Source: Deinococcus multiflagellatus (GTDB taxonomy: Bacteria > Deinococcota > Deinococci > Deinococcales > Deinococcaceae). Taken from it: a stretch of DNA of 64,000 nt. A program made the position numbers and the translations under genes. The DNA is taken from NCBI RefSeq assembly GCF_020166415.1, contig NZ_JAIQXV010000023.1, positions 1-64,000 of the forward strand. The letters are read 5' to 3'. Positions 47,826 to 57,237 of this stretch are shown piece by piece (position 1 is the stretch's first letter; every line of letters begins with the position of its first letter). The notes beneath the pieces are model-generated. The model ran no database searches and was not told where the DNA came from. It was given only the letters and a program-made list of their open reading frames with translations.

Positions 47826-49166
47826 GTGACCTCGCTGCACGACCTGGACGAACTCACCTTGCAGGTTCGCACCCCGGACACCCGGAAATACGTGGATGAA
47901 AGCGTCCGCGCCCTGCGCGCGGGTGCCCTCCGGGCCGCCGTGCTGAGTCTGTGGGTGGCCGTCAACTTCGACATCATCAGGAAGATTCGGGAGTTGGCGG
48001 CCAGTGGCGATGGTCAGGCGCGCAGCGAAATCGATCAGCTGGACGGCTGGATTCAGGCCGGGGATGTCTCCAGGCTCCAGGCCTTTGAAGCGGGCATTCT
48101 CCAGCGGGCGCAGGACGCTTATGAGTTTCTCAGCCCCACCGAAGCTGAACACTTGAAACGCCTTCGAGAAGACCGGCACCGGTGTGCGCACCCGGCGCTG
48201 ACCCTGGACGGCGCCCTATATGAGCCCTCGCCAGAACAGATCCGGGCCTACCTGGTGGCCGCCACCCGGGCGCTGTTCACCCATCCGCCTGTGCAGGGCC
48301 GGAGTGCCTTGGCGCAACTTAAAGCGGAGGTGGCCGGGCCAGCCTTCCCGCTGGACGCCGATCAGGTCGCGGTCTATCTCGGTGCCAAATACCTGGACCG
48401 TGGGAAAGACGTATTGGTCAGTCAGATTGTGAAGCTGTATCTGCAACAGGCGTTGGCGACCACACCGGACGTCCCCCGATTGCGGTCGCGTCAGGTCCTG
48501 ATGGCCGCGAAAGCCCGGCGCTTTGACCTCTATCAGGCGGCCATGGCGGAGGCCTGGCCGACCCGCGTGGCGGCGGCCGACGCTGCGGCGCTCCCGCACG
48601 TCATTGAACTGCTCGGCCTGGATCCGGAGTTGTGGCCGCGGGTGTCGGACGCAGACCGCATCCGGCTGGGCGCGTTCATCCAGCAGGTGCCGGCCAGCCC
48701 GGCGGCTGCCCTGCTGGACGCGTTGCGGGTGCCCGCGCTCCATACCCTGGCCCGTGCGCGTCTGGCAGCCCTTCCAGCCGACGAACTGTCCCAGCTGCTG
48801 CTGGTCCACCCCAGGCAGGACCTGGTGTCGCTGACATTGGAACGGCTGGAGCAGGTGAATGCGCTCAGAGACGTTGGACCACTACTGGACGGCATTCGGG
48901 CGTTGGTGCCTCACTTGTCTGAGGGCGATCTACGCCGCGCTCTGAGGGCCGCTGAGACCAATGACCAGATCTATTCGTCCTACAGCGCCCCGCCTCGTCT
49001 CCGTCAGTTGTTCCTGGCGACCGCTGCCCCATGGCCCCATCTGGCATCTGAATGGGGTCGCCTTGTGCAAGACCGCCCCGAGTTTGGTGTTGTGAAAGCC
49101 GAGTTACAGGCGCTGAATTGGCTGCCGGCCGCTGCGCCTGAAGAGCCAAATGAGGCCACCGCGTAA
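47826..49166 (+). CDS. unknown protein with HEPN-like N-terminus
   Basis: A 446-residue protein. The first 160 residues form a helical domain ending in REDRHRCAHP, an R-x4-6-H motif typical of HEPN/RNase-LS-like domains. The rest (about 280 residues) is a helical repeat-like region of unknown function. GTG 47826 follows a TACACT box by 5 nt (leaderless). HEPN proteins often act in abortive phage defence, but no partner is recognisable here. Confidence 0.6.
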   Translation: MTSLHDLDELTLQVRTPDTRKYVDESVRALRAGALRAAVLSLWVAVNFDIIRKIRELAASGDGQARSEIDQLDGWIQAGDVSRLQAFEAGILQRAQDAYEFLSPTEAEHLKRLREDRHRCAHPALTLDGALYEPSPEQIRAYLVAATRALFTHPPVQGRSALAQLKAEVAGPAFPLDADQVAVYLGAKYLDRGKDVLVSQIVKLYLQQALATTPDVPRLRSRQVLMAAKARRFDLYQAAMAEAWPTRVAAADAAALPHVIELLGLDPELWPRVSDADRIRLGAFIQQVPASPAAALLDALRVPALHTLARARLAALPADELSQLLLVHPRQDLVSLTLERLEQVNALRDVGPLLDGIRALVPHLSEGDLRRALRAAETNDQIYSSYSAPPRLRQLFLATAAPWPHLASEWGRLVQDRPEFGVVKAELQALNWLPAAAPEEPNEATA

Positions 49167-49184
49167 GTGGTGCAGCGGGCGGAC

Positions 49185-49654
49185 ATGCTCGCTCGTTTTG
49201 ATCTCGTGACCGCGACGCCGACCGACGCCAACGCCCTGGTCTGCGCCGTCTACGCTCACTCCACCCGCCAGGCCTTCGAAACCGCCCGCGCTGCAGGCTC
49301 TGACGGCCAGGCAGTCTGGCGCCTGGGCCAGTTTAAGGTGGGGCTGAAGACATTCCCTTCACAGTGCCGCCAGAGCAGGCCTGGGACATCCGCGGCCACC
49401 AGACCGCCGTCTTTCAGCGGGGTCAGCAACTATGTGATCTCCTGCATGCCGCTCAGGTGGTGGTGCCGGCCGGCGTGACCACCAGCGCTGCCCTGCTGGC
49501 GCGCCTGCCAGAGGACGCCGCCCTGGCCGAGCTGCGCGCGCTTCTGACGAAAGACACACAGAGCGCTTTTCCCTTGCAGGTTCTGCAGGGGCAGGGTGAC
49601 CTGTGGACCGTGCCGCAGGCGCAACCGGTCCGTGTACGTCCGAGCCCGGATTAA
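49185..49654 (+). pseudogene. unknown gene broken by a one-base deletion
   Basis: The first part (MLARFDLVTATPTDANALVCAVYAH...GQFKVGLKTF) runs in one frame to about 49350; the second (PPEQAWDIRGHQTAVFQRGQQLCDLLHAAQ to a stop at 49654) is in another. Together they make about 156 residues with a natural join near TFP/FTVPPEQ. A missing base at about 49345-49360 explains it. Family unknown. Confidence 0.6.
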
Positions 49655-49704
49655 CGGCTTGCTAACGCCCTTCGGTGCAAGCTGAGCATCGCCCAGGAGG
49701 AGCG

Positions 49705-50046
49705 ATGGCACAGCAGACCTACACAGTGGACCAACGCAGCGGATGGCATTGGAAGGAACAGCCGGACAGCTACGGCCGGCGGGCCACCTTGATCGGCGAG
49801 TGCAGGCGTTGCGGCCATCCCGTTCAGGCCGTGGCCACGCGAGCGGTCATCTCCCCCAGCATGAGCGCCACGGCCGTGAGGAGCAAATCAGTGACGGCGC
49901 GCCTCCGCCTCAGGCCACAGACCCTCCGGCACAGTCCCTGGACGGTCGCTGACCTCCCCTTCACAGCGGCGTGCAGCTGCGGGCACCACGACGGTGCTGG
50001 CTGCGGCGCCGTTTATTCCGGTGTGGACCACCTCCCGGTGCGCTGA
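49705..50046 (+). CDS. hypothetical protein with zinc-ribbon-like cysteines
   Basis: A 113-residue protein with AGGAGG before ATG 49705. Two Cys clusters (GECRRCGHP near residue 32 and CSCGHHDGAGCG near residue 97) could form one zinc-binding site. No family recognised. Its stop overlaps the ATG of the next membrane gene (TGATG), so they are coupled. Confidence 0.65.
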   Translation: MAQQTYTVDQRSGWHWKEQPDSYGRRATLIGECRRCGHPVQAVATRAVISPSMSATAVRSKSVTARLRLRPQTLRHSPWTVADLPFTAACSCGHHDGAGCGAVYSGVDHLPVR

Positions 50047-50774
50047 TGCTGGCCTGGCTCTGGAAGCTCCTCTGGCGCCCGGCCGCGCCTCTCCCGGCCG
50101 CGCCCGCCACCCTGCCCCCAGACGAACCGCCCTGGGTGGCCCTTTCCCGCACGGCCGTTCACGACGAACTGCCCACCGTCCAAAAGGCAGCGGCGGCCTG
50201 GCTGGCGGGCCTGAGCACACTCAGCGGGCTCCTCGCGGTGGCAGGGGTCACAGCCGGCACGGCGGCGCTGGACGGGCGCCTCCTGCTTGGCCGGTTTGAC
50301 ACCTACTGGCTCGGGGTGACGCTGCTGGTCAGCATCCTGCTGACCTCTGCGGCGGCCACCCTCTCTGCTGTTCAGGCCACCTCAACCCCATGGGCCACGG
50401 GCAGCACGGATCCCGCCAAACTCGAGCAGCGGTGGTACACCACCATCGACGCCATTCGTGGGCACCTGACCTGGTCGCGGCGGTGGATTTCGGTCACGGT
50501 CGGGGCCCTGCTGCTCTACGCGCTGCTGGTGCTGCTCTCGGTGAAGCCTGATCCCCCGCCCGCCGCCTACGTCCGGGTCATCACTGGCGCCGGCGTGTAC
50601 TGCGGCCTGCTCGTCACCAGTGGGTCCCGGCAACTGGTGCTTCACCCCCGGACCGGCAAGCCAGGCAAAGGGCAAGAGCAGACCACGGACGCCCAGGGCA
50701 TTGTGCTCCCGGGCAGCGTGACCGATATCACGCCAGTCACGGGTTGCCCGGCCAACGCGTTGCCCACAAAGTAG
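50046..50774 (+). CDS. unknown four-helix membrane protein
   Basis: A 242-residue protein with four predicted membrane segments (around residues 55-75, 85-110, 150-170 and 180-195, such as YWLGVTLLVSILLTSAAATL). The N-terminal 45 residues are Pro/Ala-rich. No family recognised. It is coupled to the upstream Cys-cluster gene and followed by a terminator that overlaps the topA promoter. Confidence 0.65.
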   Translation: MLAWLWKLLWRPAAPLPAAPATLPPDEPPWVALSRTAVHDELPTVQKAAAAWLAGLSTLSGLLAVAGVTAGTAALDGRLLLGRFDTYWLGVTLLVSILLTSAAATLSAVQATSTPWATGSTDPAKLEQRWYTTIDAIRGHLTWSRRWISVTVGALLLYALLVLLSVKPDPPPAAYVRVITGAGVYCGLLVTSGSRQLVLHPRTGKPGKGQEQTTDAQGIVLPGSVTDITPVTGCPANALPTK

Positions 50775-50791
50775 ACAGACGTGATCGGCCC

Positions 50792-50831
50792 GGCGCGGGG
50801 CTCAAGTGCACACTGACCTGAGCCCCGCGCC
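50792..50831 (+). terminator. terminator overlapping the topA promoter
   Basis: A perfect 13-bp stem (50792-50804 with 50819-50831) and 14-nt loop. Its 3' arm ends 2 nt before the TACCCT -10 box of topA, so the -35 region lies in the loop and arm. Confidence 0.7.
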
Positions 50832-50845
50832 ACTACCCTGAAGGC

Positions 50846-52897
50846 ATGGCCACCCTCGTGATTGTCGAGAGCCCCGCGAAAGCCCGGAAGATCGCCGGGT
50901 ATCTCGGGGGCGGCTACGTCGTGCGCGCCTCACTCGGCCACGTCCGGGACCTGCCCAGCACCAAGGCGGACATTCCTGAGCGCTACCGCGCCGAACCCTG
51001 GGCCACCCTCGGGGTGAACCCAGAGACCTTCTCGCCCATTTATGTGGTGCCGGCCAGCAAGCGCGCCACCGTCAAAGAGCTTCAGGGGCTGGCGGCGAAA
51101 GCGGACCGGATTCTCTTCGCCTCCGACATGGACCGCGAAGGGGAGGCGATTTCTTATCACCTCAGTCGCCTGCTAAAGGTCGACGATCCGGTGCGCATGG
51201 TGTTCACCGAAATCACCAAAGACGCCCTGCAAAAGGCGCTCCAATCCACCCGGCCGCTGGACCTGCGCCTGGTGGCCGCTCAGGAGGCGCGGCGCGTCAT
51301 TGACCGGCTGGTGGGCTACCGGGTCAGCCCGCTCCTCTGGACCAGCGTGGGCGGGAAACTCAGTGCGGGCCGGGTGCAGAGTGCCGCCCTAATGCTGCTG
51401 GCGCAGCGTGAGATGGCCCGGATGCGCTTCCGCCCGGCCACCTTCTGGGTCATCCGCGCCGACGGCCTGACCCGGCCCAAGTTCACGGCCATCGTCACGC
51501 ACGTGCGCAGCCAGGACCATCCAGCGGGCCTGCCCATCGCCAAGGCCAGCGATTACACCCAGGACGGCGAGCTGAAAGAGGGCGCGCAGGTGCTGGAGAT
51601 GACCGACGAGCAGGCGCAGGCCCTGAGCACCTATCTGGACGGCAAGGACGCGGCGGTGACCCGGGTGGAGGTCAGCGAGACCCGCTCGCGGCCCGCGCCA
51701 CCCTTCATCACCAGCACGCTCCAGCAGGCGGGGGGGCGGCTGAAGCTCAGCGCCAAACAGGTCATGGATCTGGCCCAGAAGCTTTACGAAGGCGGCTATG
51801 TCACCTACATGCGGACCGATTCCCCGGCGCTGTCAGACGAAGCGCTCACCGAGGCGAGGCGGGAGGCAACGCGCCTCTTTGGACCGGCCGCTGTGTCCGC
51901 CCAGCCCCGGCAGTACGCCACCCGGAACAAGAACGCACAGGAAGCGCACGAGGCGATCCGGCCCGCTGGCACCACCTGGCGGGCCCCAGACACCGTGGGC
52001 CTCAGCGGGAATGAGCTGGCGGTCTACACCCTGATCTACCAGCGAACGGTAGCCTCCCAGATGCACGACGCGGTGTTCGACAAGACGGTCGTGACCCTGA
52101 CCTGCGGCGCGGCGACCCTGACGGCCCAAGGGCGAGTCTTGAAAGAACCTGGGTACCTGCAACTGCTTCAGGACGATGACGAGGATCAGGAGAATCAGAC
52201 GTTGCCGAAGCTCCAGGAAGGGCAGCGGGTGCCCCTGAAGGCCCGCCCCCCGGAAGGGAAGAAGACGTCCGCACCGACGCGGTACTCCGAAGCGACGCTG
52301 GTGCAGGCGATGGAGAAAGCAGGCATCGGGCGGCCCAGCACGTACGCGCAGACCCTGAGTACCTTGCAGACGCGTGAGTACGTCCGCCCGGTGGGGCGGC
52401 ACCTGGGGGTGAGCGCGGTGGGGTTGCTCGTGACAACGTACCTGGCCCGCCAGGTGCCCGAGGTGCTGGAAAGGGACTTCACGGCCACCATGGAAGCGGG
52501 CCTGGATGATGTGGCCGCTGGAGAGACGACGCGGGTGGCCTACCTGACGCGCTTCTGGACCGAGGGCCTGGCCCCGACCATCAGGAAGGCGTCCCGGGAC
52601 GCGCCGAGCCTGCCTTTGCCGCACCTGGCGGGGACGCGCCTGCGGGCCACAGCGAGTGGGCCCCACCTGGTGCGCTGTGGCCAAAGTGTGCCGTTGCCGC
52701 CGGAGGTTCTGCCCGCCGACCTGACGGAGGCCGACGCCGATGCCATCGTGCAAGGGGTCTGGACCCCCACAAAGCCCAGGGCGAGGAAAGGCAGCAGCGC
52801 CGCCGGGGACAAGGACGGGCCAAAGCCTTCTCGGAAGCGCAAGGCCACAACTGCACCACGAAAACGCAGCGCCAAGTCAGGCAAAGGGGCCGAATAA
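50846..52897 (+). CDS. topA: type IA DNA topoisomerase
   Basis: A 683-residue topoisomerase I that relaxes negative supercoils through a covalent tyrosine link. The Toprim domain has LVIVESPAKA (Glu) and SDMDREGE (Asp94, Asp96); the active-site Tyr321 is in YVTYMRTDSP; KAGIGRPSTYAQ is also typical. The C-terminus ends in a Lys/Arg/Ser-rich tail and lacks the zinc-finger repeats of most chromosomal TopA. A TACCCT box ends 6 nt before the ATG (leaderless). A plasmid-borne extra copy is likely. Confidence 0.95.
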   Translation: MATLVIVESPAKARKIAGYLGGGYVVRASLGHVRDLPSTKADIPERYRAEPWATLGVNPETFSPIYVVPASKRATVKELQGLAAKADRILFASDMDREGEAISYHLSRLLKVDDPVRMVFTEITKDALQKALQSTRPLDLRLVAAQEARRVIDRLVGYRVSPLLWTSVGGKLSAGRVQSAALMLLAQREMARMRFRPATFWVIRADGLTRPKFTAIVTHVRSQDHPAGLPIAKASDYTQDGELKEGAQVLEMTDEQAQALSTYLDGKDAAVTRVEVSETRSRPAPPFITSTLQQAGGRLKLSAKQVMDLAQKLYEGGYVTYMRTDSPALSDEALTEARREATRLFGPAAVSAQPRQYATRNKNAQEAHEAIRPAGTTWRAPDTVGLSGNELAVYTLIYQRTVASQMHDAVFDKTVVTLTCGAATLTAQGRVLKEPGYLQLLQDDDEDQENQTLPKLQEGQRVPLKARPPEGKKTSAPTRYSEATLVQAMEKAGIGRPSTYAQTLSTLQTREYVRPVGRHLGVSAVGLLVTTYLARQVPEVLERDFTATMEAGLDDVAAGETTRVAYLTRFWTEGLAPTIRKASRDAPSLPLPHLAGTRLRATASGPHLVRCGQSVPLPPEVLPADLTEADADAIVQGVWTPTKPRARKGSSAAGDKDGPKPSRKRKATTAPRKRSAKSGKGAE

Positions 52898-52922
52898 CCC
52901 GCTGGGGGCGGTCCAGACGTCA

Positions 52923-52947
52923 CCGCCACCAGGCGCGGCGGTGGCGG
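52923..52947 (+). repeat. hairpin just before the 52955 gene
   Basis: An 8-bp stem (CCGCCACC with GGTGGCGG), ending 7 nt before ATG 52955. It may terminate topA or mask the start; there is no separate ribosome site. Confidence 0.5.
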
Positions 52948-52954
52948 CCCAGCC

Positions 52955-53821
52955 ATGCCGCATCTGTTGGTTCATCCCGCCGATCATTCGCTGCAGGACA
53001 CCCTGAAAGCCCATCTCAGGCGGCACCTGAAAGCGGGGTTCATCCTGGTTCATCTAGAGCTGGCCGAACGGGAAGCCTATGTGGTCTGTGGGCATCCTGG
53101 GGGCCGGGTCAGCGCCTCTGTGGTGCCGTATGCGCTGCTTTCCGAGCCGCTGCCAGGGGGTGAGCACCTGGTGGTGTACGACCCCCTCTCTGAGCGGCAC
53201 AATCCAGACGCTGCACGGCCCAGTGCTCACCTGCTCAAGCTGTTGACGCCAGACGACCAGACCGGGCGCTTTGCGGGGCTCGCAAACCAGACCCAGTGGC
53301 GCCGCCGGGCCCAGACCTGGCAGGCCCGTGTGCAGCGGAGCCAGTCCGGTGAGGTCCTGCTCGGGTATTACACCGACGCGGACCGGGGCTTCCACTTCAA
53401 TGAAGCGGCCAAGGCGGCCCTGCGGCAGGACGCCACGCGGTACCTGAAGCGGGTCTTGAAGCATCTGGGATGGGCCGGCACGGTCACATTCAATCCAGCT
53501 GGGCCTGGGGTGAGCGGGGACGCATACCTCCACACCAGGCCCGCTGGCAGCGCGGTGGGCGCCGCAGTGGCCGTGGGCACCGGGGCCTCTCCCACTGCGG
53601 TCAGCGAGAACGGGGTGGGCATCCGCTGGTATCTGGAACCAGACCGGGCGGCGGCAGGGTCCCGCCATCAGCGTTGCTTCCGCAACCATTGGGCGGCATT
53701 CGACGTGCCTGCAGATGCGCTGGCCGAGACCATCCGGGCGGAACAGGCGCGGCAAGAGGCAGAGTCTCCCGCCAGCCCGTCAGTGTCTGGTCTCGCCGGG
53801 CATCACGCCCCTGGTGGATGA
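52955..53821 (+). CDS. hypothetical protein
   Basis: A 288-residue protein of unknown family. It contains LELAEREAYVVCGHPGGRV and a later GVGIRWYLEPDRAAAGSRHQRCF; mostly alpha-beta. It starts 57 nt after topA, right behind a hairpin, with CCCAGCC before the ATG and no Shine-Dalgarno. It converges with the next gene. Confidence 0.6.
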   Translation: MPHLLVHPADHSLQDTLKAHLRRHLKAGFILVHLELAEREAYVVCGHPGGRVSASVVPYALLSEPLPGGEHLVVYDPLSERHNPDAARPSAHLLKLLTPDDQTGRFAGLANQTQWRRRAQTWQARVQRSQSGEVLLGYYTDADRGFHFNEAAKAALRQDATRYLKRVLKHLGWAGTVTFNPAGPGVSGDAYLHTRPAGSAVGAAVAVGTGASPTAVSENGVGIRWYLEPDRAAAGSRHQRCFRNHWAAFDVPADALAETIRAEQARQEAESPASPSVSGLAGHHAPGG

Positions 53822-53846
53822 GTAGCGCCGCTCCAGCCGGTCGCGC

Positions 53847-54587
53847 TCAGATGCACTCCGGACCAACTGTTTCTGGAGAGACGTGCGGTGTGGTGGCCTC
53901 ATCCCGCCAGCCCTTCAGGGTGATCTCTTGAAAGCGGCCCCGCTCGACCATCTGCACTTCGGTGACCTTGAGCTCACCCCGTTCCAGGCGCTCCAGCAGG
54001 GCCTGCACCTGCGAGATGGCGGCCTGGTGGACCTCGCTGGGCGATTGCTCCACCACGGTGTGGGCCCGGCGCACCAGGGTCACGCTGCGCATCGCCATGA
54101 TGCCCCGCACCTCTTCCAAGTACGCCTGCATCAGGCGCGCGGTCTCCGTGTAGACCGTTTCGGCTTCCTCGGCCCACCGGGCCACGACCGCCGCCGCGTC
54201 CGCCGCGCTGTACAGCCCGGCCCCGGTGGGCAGGCTAAGGGTGCGCAGTCGCGCCACCAGCAAGGCCTGGATCTCCTCCAGCAGCGTGGCCACCTCGCTG
54301 CCCGCTGGCCGAACTTGCCGCTCCTCTTCAAGATCCTTGAGGACGGCGACGGCCAGGACCGCTTCATCCGACAGGCGACCGGTCTGCTCTGTCAGCAGGC
54401 CCAGGACGTGATACCCGAGCCGAATCAGCCGTCCCAGGTGTTCTTCTGGATACGGCGGCTCGGTGGTCAACGGCGCGGAGGTGTAGACGTGCAGGTACGC
54501 GCCATACGTCAACCGCACGTAAGGGGGCCAGTCGCGCTCGCCGGGCGGTTCTGGCGGCTCGAAGTGCAGCGACACAGGGGAGATCAC
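53847..54587 (-). CDS. hypothetical helical protein, leaderless
   Basis: A 246-residue protein, beta-rich at first (VRLTYGAYLHVYTSAP) then largely helical with coiled-coil character (LEEERQVRPAGSEVATLLEEIQALLVARL; QAAISQVQALLERLERGELKVTEVQ). GTG 54587 is chosen because TACGCT (54594-54599) lies 6 nt upstream; ATG 54605 would overlap that box. It is divergent from the MoxR-type gene with 70 bp between them. No family recognised. Confidence 0.65.
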   Translation of the reverse strand: MISPVSLHFEPPEPPGERDWPPYVRLTYGAYLHVYTSAPLTTEPPYPEEHLGRLIRLGYHVLGLLTEQTGRLSDEAVLAVAVLKDLEEERQVRPAGSEVATLLEEIQALLVARLRTLSLPTGAGLYSAADAAAVVARWAEEAETVYTETARLMQAYLEEVRGIMAMRSVTLVRRAHTVVEQSPSEVHQAAISQVQALLERLERGELKVTEVQMVERGRFQEITLKGWRDEATTPHVSPETVGPECI

Positions 54588-54627
54588 CCGCCCAGCGTAG
54601 AGCATGCCGCCTCAGGAGGAGGCTTCA

Positions 54628-54645
54628 CCCCGCGCGGGCGCGGGG
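54628..54645 (+). repeat. hairpin before the MoxR-type gene
   Basis: CCCCGCGC-GG-GCGCGGGG, ending 12 nt before ATG 54658. A similar hairpin precedes the HEAGH protein gene at 63221. Confidence 0.5.
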
Positions 54646-54657
54646 TTCTGGCACAGC

Positions 54658-56223
54658 ATGACCATCAACTTGAGCGCCGCTTTCAACAAGAACGAGGATT
54701 TTTTCCTGGGCCTGATTCGCCGCCAGCAGGTGCCCACGCACCTGGTCAGCCCCCGTGGCCCTTCGGGGAGCCAGCGGTACTACGGGCCCGGCATTGGGTA
54801 TGCCGCCGCCATGCTCCTGACCGGTCAGGTGCAGGTGGAGCAGAGCGGCCGCACCCTGCGGATCCGCTTTCCCTCCAGTGGGAAGGCGGGTGGCCTGAAA
54901 ACCGTGGCCAGCACGGATATGGGCGCGGGCCGCCTGTGGAGCGGCGACAGCCTCGACAGCGCCTCGGCCCCCTGGGTCCTGGCCCTGACCGAGGCCGTGG
55001 TGCTGGGGCAGCACCCGGAGACCCTGGCGGCCCTGCGCACCCTGGCGGGCCTGACGGGCGCCCCTGTGGCCATTGCCGCCCTCAAGCCCCTCCCGTCCGC
55101 GGACGTCAGCGTGCGCGAAGCCCTGCTGCGACTGTCGGATCATGCGTACTACGAACTCAAAGCGAAGCTGGACGCCAGTGAGATCACGAAAGGTGCCGTC
55201 AACCTCTCTGGGTTGCAGCCCGTACCGCCCTCAGCCTTGATGAAGCAGCTGCTCGGCACGCGGGAGACACCCACGGCCGCTGCGAGCAGCCCCCTGGCCC
55301 GGCTGCGCCGCCTGACCCGCCGGGGCGGCGCGGCGCTGCTGGTGGGCCCGCCCGGCACCTTCAAGACCGAGACCGTGAAGCGTCTGGTCCTGGAAACCGG
55401 CGCGGCCGTCGTGAAGATGCGCGGCGCCCCCGGTATCGAGGACCGCGACTTTATCGGCGCCATCACCCCCGGGGTGAATGGCCCCGAGTGGGTGGACGGA
55501 CCCCTGGCCCGCGCCTTCGTGCTGGCCAAGTCGCGCCCCACTGTGCTGCAGATCGACGAGATCCTGCGCTATCACGCCGAGCACCTGCAGGTATTGGTGG
55601 GGGCGATGGACGAGCTGAGTTACGAGGACGCCCGCGCGGTCCTGGCGCCCGCGCTCGACCAGCTCGCCGACGCAGAGCGCCCGGCCTTCCTGCAGGCCAC
55701 CCTGCCGGACCCGGGCGCACGCTACTACATGCTGGACCTGCCGACCGGCGAGGCGATCTTCTGCCCCAAGCCGCACCTCGTCTGGGCGCTGACCACCAAC
55801 ATGGGCGAAGACCACCTCCAGACCGCCCAGACCCTGGATTCAGCGCTGCTGTCCCGCATCGATCTGGTGATCGATTACGACCGCCCCGACGTGGAGACGG
55901 TGATGCCGATCTACGAGGCGGTGGCGGGTGACGCGCGGCTGGCGCAGCTGGGCTATGAACTCGAAGACCTCACCTACGCCATTGCGGCGGACGCGGAGGG
56001 GCTGCTGGTGCGCCCGATGGACGCCCGCAAGACGATTGCGCTCCTCAAGGAAGCCCGCGCCTGTGTCGAGGACGGCCTGAGCCTGAGAGACGCGGTGCTG
56101 GAAGCGGCGTTCGTCACGGCGGTGCCGCACTGCTGCCCCCGGGACGCGCGCGGCCTGATCGAAGAGGCCAGTCGGGCGGGCCTGCTCAAGCGCATCGCCG
56201 AAGAAGTGCTGCCCGCGGCGTGA
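54658..56223 (+). CDS. MoxR-type AAA+ ATPase
   Basis: A 521-residue protein. Residues about 1-205 are an unfamiliar N-terminal region (FFLGLIRRQQVPTHLV, a beta-rich part). The AAA+ domain follows: Walker A GPPGTFKT (230-237), Walker B LQIDEILR (Asp300, Glu301), sensor WALTTNMG and an SALLSRIDLVIDYDRP arginine-finger region. MoxR ATPases usually remodel protein complexes with a VWA- or zinc-protease-type partner; a candidate partner is encoded at 63221. ATG 54658 is used although AGGAGG is further upstream. Confidence 0.85.
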   Translation: MTINLSAAFNKNEDFFLGLIRRQQVPTHLVSPRGPSGSQRYYGPGIGYAAAMLLTGQVQVEQSGRTLRIRFPSSGKAGGLKTVASTDMGAGRLWSGDSLDSASAPWVLALTEAVVLGQHPETLAALRTLAGLTGAPVAIAALKPLPSADVSVREALLRLSDHAYYELKAKLDASEITKGAVNLSGLQPVPPSALMKQLLGTRETPTAAASSPLARLRRLTRRGGAALLVGPPGTFKTETVKRLVLETGAAVVKMRGAPGIEDRDFIGAITPGVNGPEWVDGPLARAFVLAKSRPTVLQIDEILRYHAEHLQVLVGAMDELSYEDARAVLAPALDQLADAERPAFLQATLPDPGARYYMLDLPTGEAIFCPKPHLVWALTTNMGEDHLQTAQTLDSALLSRIDLVIDYDRPDVETVMPIYEAVAGDARLAQLGYELEDLTYAIAADAEGLLVRPMDARKTIALLKEARACVEDGLSLRDAVLEAAFVTAVPHCCPRDARGLIEEASRAGLLKRIAEEVLPAA

Positions 56224-56329
56224 GGGGTCGAAGACGTGCGGCCGACTTGCGCTTCGCCGTCTCGCGCCTTCACCGTCCCGGGCAGCGGATCAGGTGCCTT
56301 GGTCCGACACTGAGCCCTTCTGGAGCCCC

Positions 56330-56902
56330 ATGACCCTGATAACCCCTGTTCCCGAGTTGACCGCCCTCCACATGCATGCCCTCCGGCAGGGGAGTGCCAA
56401 GCTGGCCGCCGAGCTGGCCCAGGCCGGCGTGCGCCAGGCCGAGATTCACGCCGCGCTGCTCGTCCTGGCCACCCGCGCGGTCCTGATCGACGAGGTAACG
56501 CGCGAAGCGCGCGGCCTGGAGTTGCAGGCCAGTTTTGCGCGGGATGACCTGGCGGTGACCCTGAAGGCCCCCACCTTTGCCCTGATTCAGCCGGTGGCCC
56601 CGGTCGCCCGGACGCTGGCCCTGGACGCGGGGCACGTCACCCCGGTCTTCCAGGCCTGGATGCAGGCGCACCAGGGGGCGCCGGACACCGCCGCAGCGCG
56701 CCTCCTGGCCCAGGTGGACGCCCTGGTGCCGCTCCGGGCGGTGGCCCTGCACCTGAGTGCCTACGCCCTGGCCCGGCACCGGGGGGAGGCCGAAGGCCCG
56801 GCCCGGCTGCACGCGGGCGCCGTGGCCTGGCGCGGCACCGGCCTCCGGCCTGTGGCGGGCTGGGTTCAGGTGCCCGGTACGCCGCTGGGGGCCCATGCAT
56901 GA
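56330..56902 (+). CDS. hypothetical protein, first of a coupled gene run
   Basis: A 190-residue helical protein with TGGAG before ATG 56330. It has no family I know (ELTALHMHALRQGSAKLAAELAQAG near the start). It begins a tight run of genes with overlapping stops and starts; its stop overlaps the next ATG by 4 nt. It follows the MoxR-type gene by about 100 bp. Confidence 0.6.
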   Translation: MTLITPVPELTALHMHALRQGSAKLAAELAQAGVRQAEIHAALLVLATRAVLIDEVTREARGLELQASFARDDLAVTLKAPTFALIQPVAPVARTLALDAGHVTPVFQAWMQAHQGAPDTAAARLLAQVDALVPLRAVALHLSAYALARHRGEAEGPARLHAGAVAWRGTGLRPVAGWVQVPGTPLGAHA

Positions 56903-57237
56903 CCCCAGGACAGACCGACGTCACGCCCCCTGAGCGCGCCGCTCGCCTCACCACCCTCCTGCTGCTGTTCCTGTGGTTGATCACGGCCCTTTGGACGAGC
57001 GCCGGACCTCTGATGACCCCGGATCCGGCCCCGTGGCTGTCGGCTGGGCTGAGGCGCCTTCTCCCAGTGGCCGTGACCCTCAGCAGCCTGATGGTGGCGC
57101 TGACGGTGCCGCGCGCCATGATCCTGACGTCCCAGTTGCGCTGGCGGGTCTTGTTTTGGCTGAGCCTGGCCGTGGCCAGCCTTCACCTGTCGGCTCTGAC
57201 GGTCCGGGCGCTGCAGTGGATGACCGGGCATGGCTAG
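56899..57237 (+). CDS. small membrane protein
   Basis: A 112-residue protein with three likely membrane helices (TLLLLFLWLITALWTSAG, LLPVAVTLSSLMVALTV, VLFWLSLAVASLHLSAL). ATGA overlap with the upstream gene and 8-nt overlap with the next. Unknown family. Confidence 0.65.
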   Translation: MTPGQTDVTPPERAARLTTLLLLFLWLITALWTSAGPLMTPDPAPWLSAGLRRLLPVAVTLSSLMVALTVPRAMILTSQLRWRVLFWLSLAVASLHLSALTVRALQWMTGHG

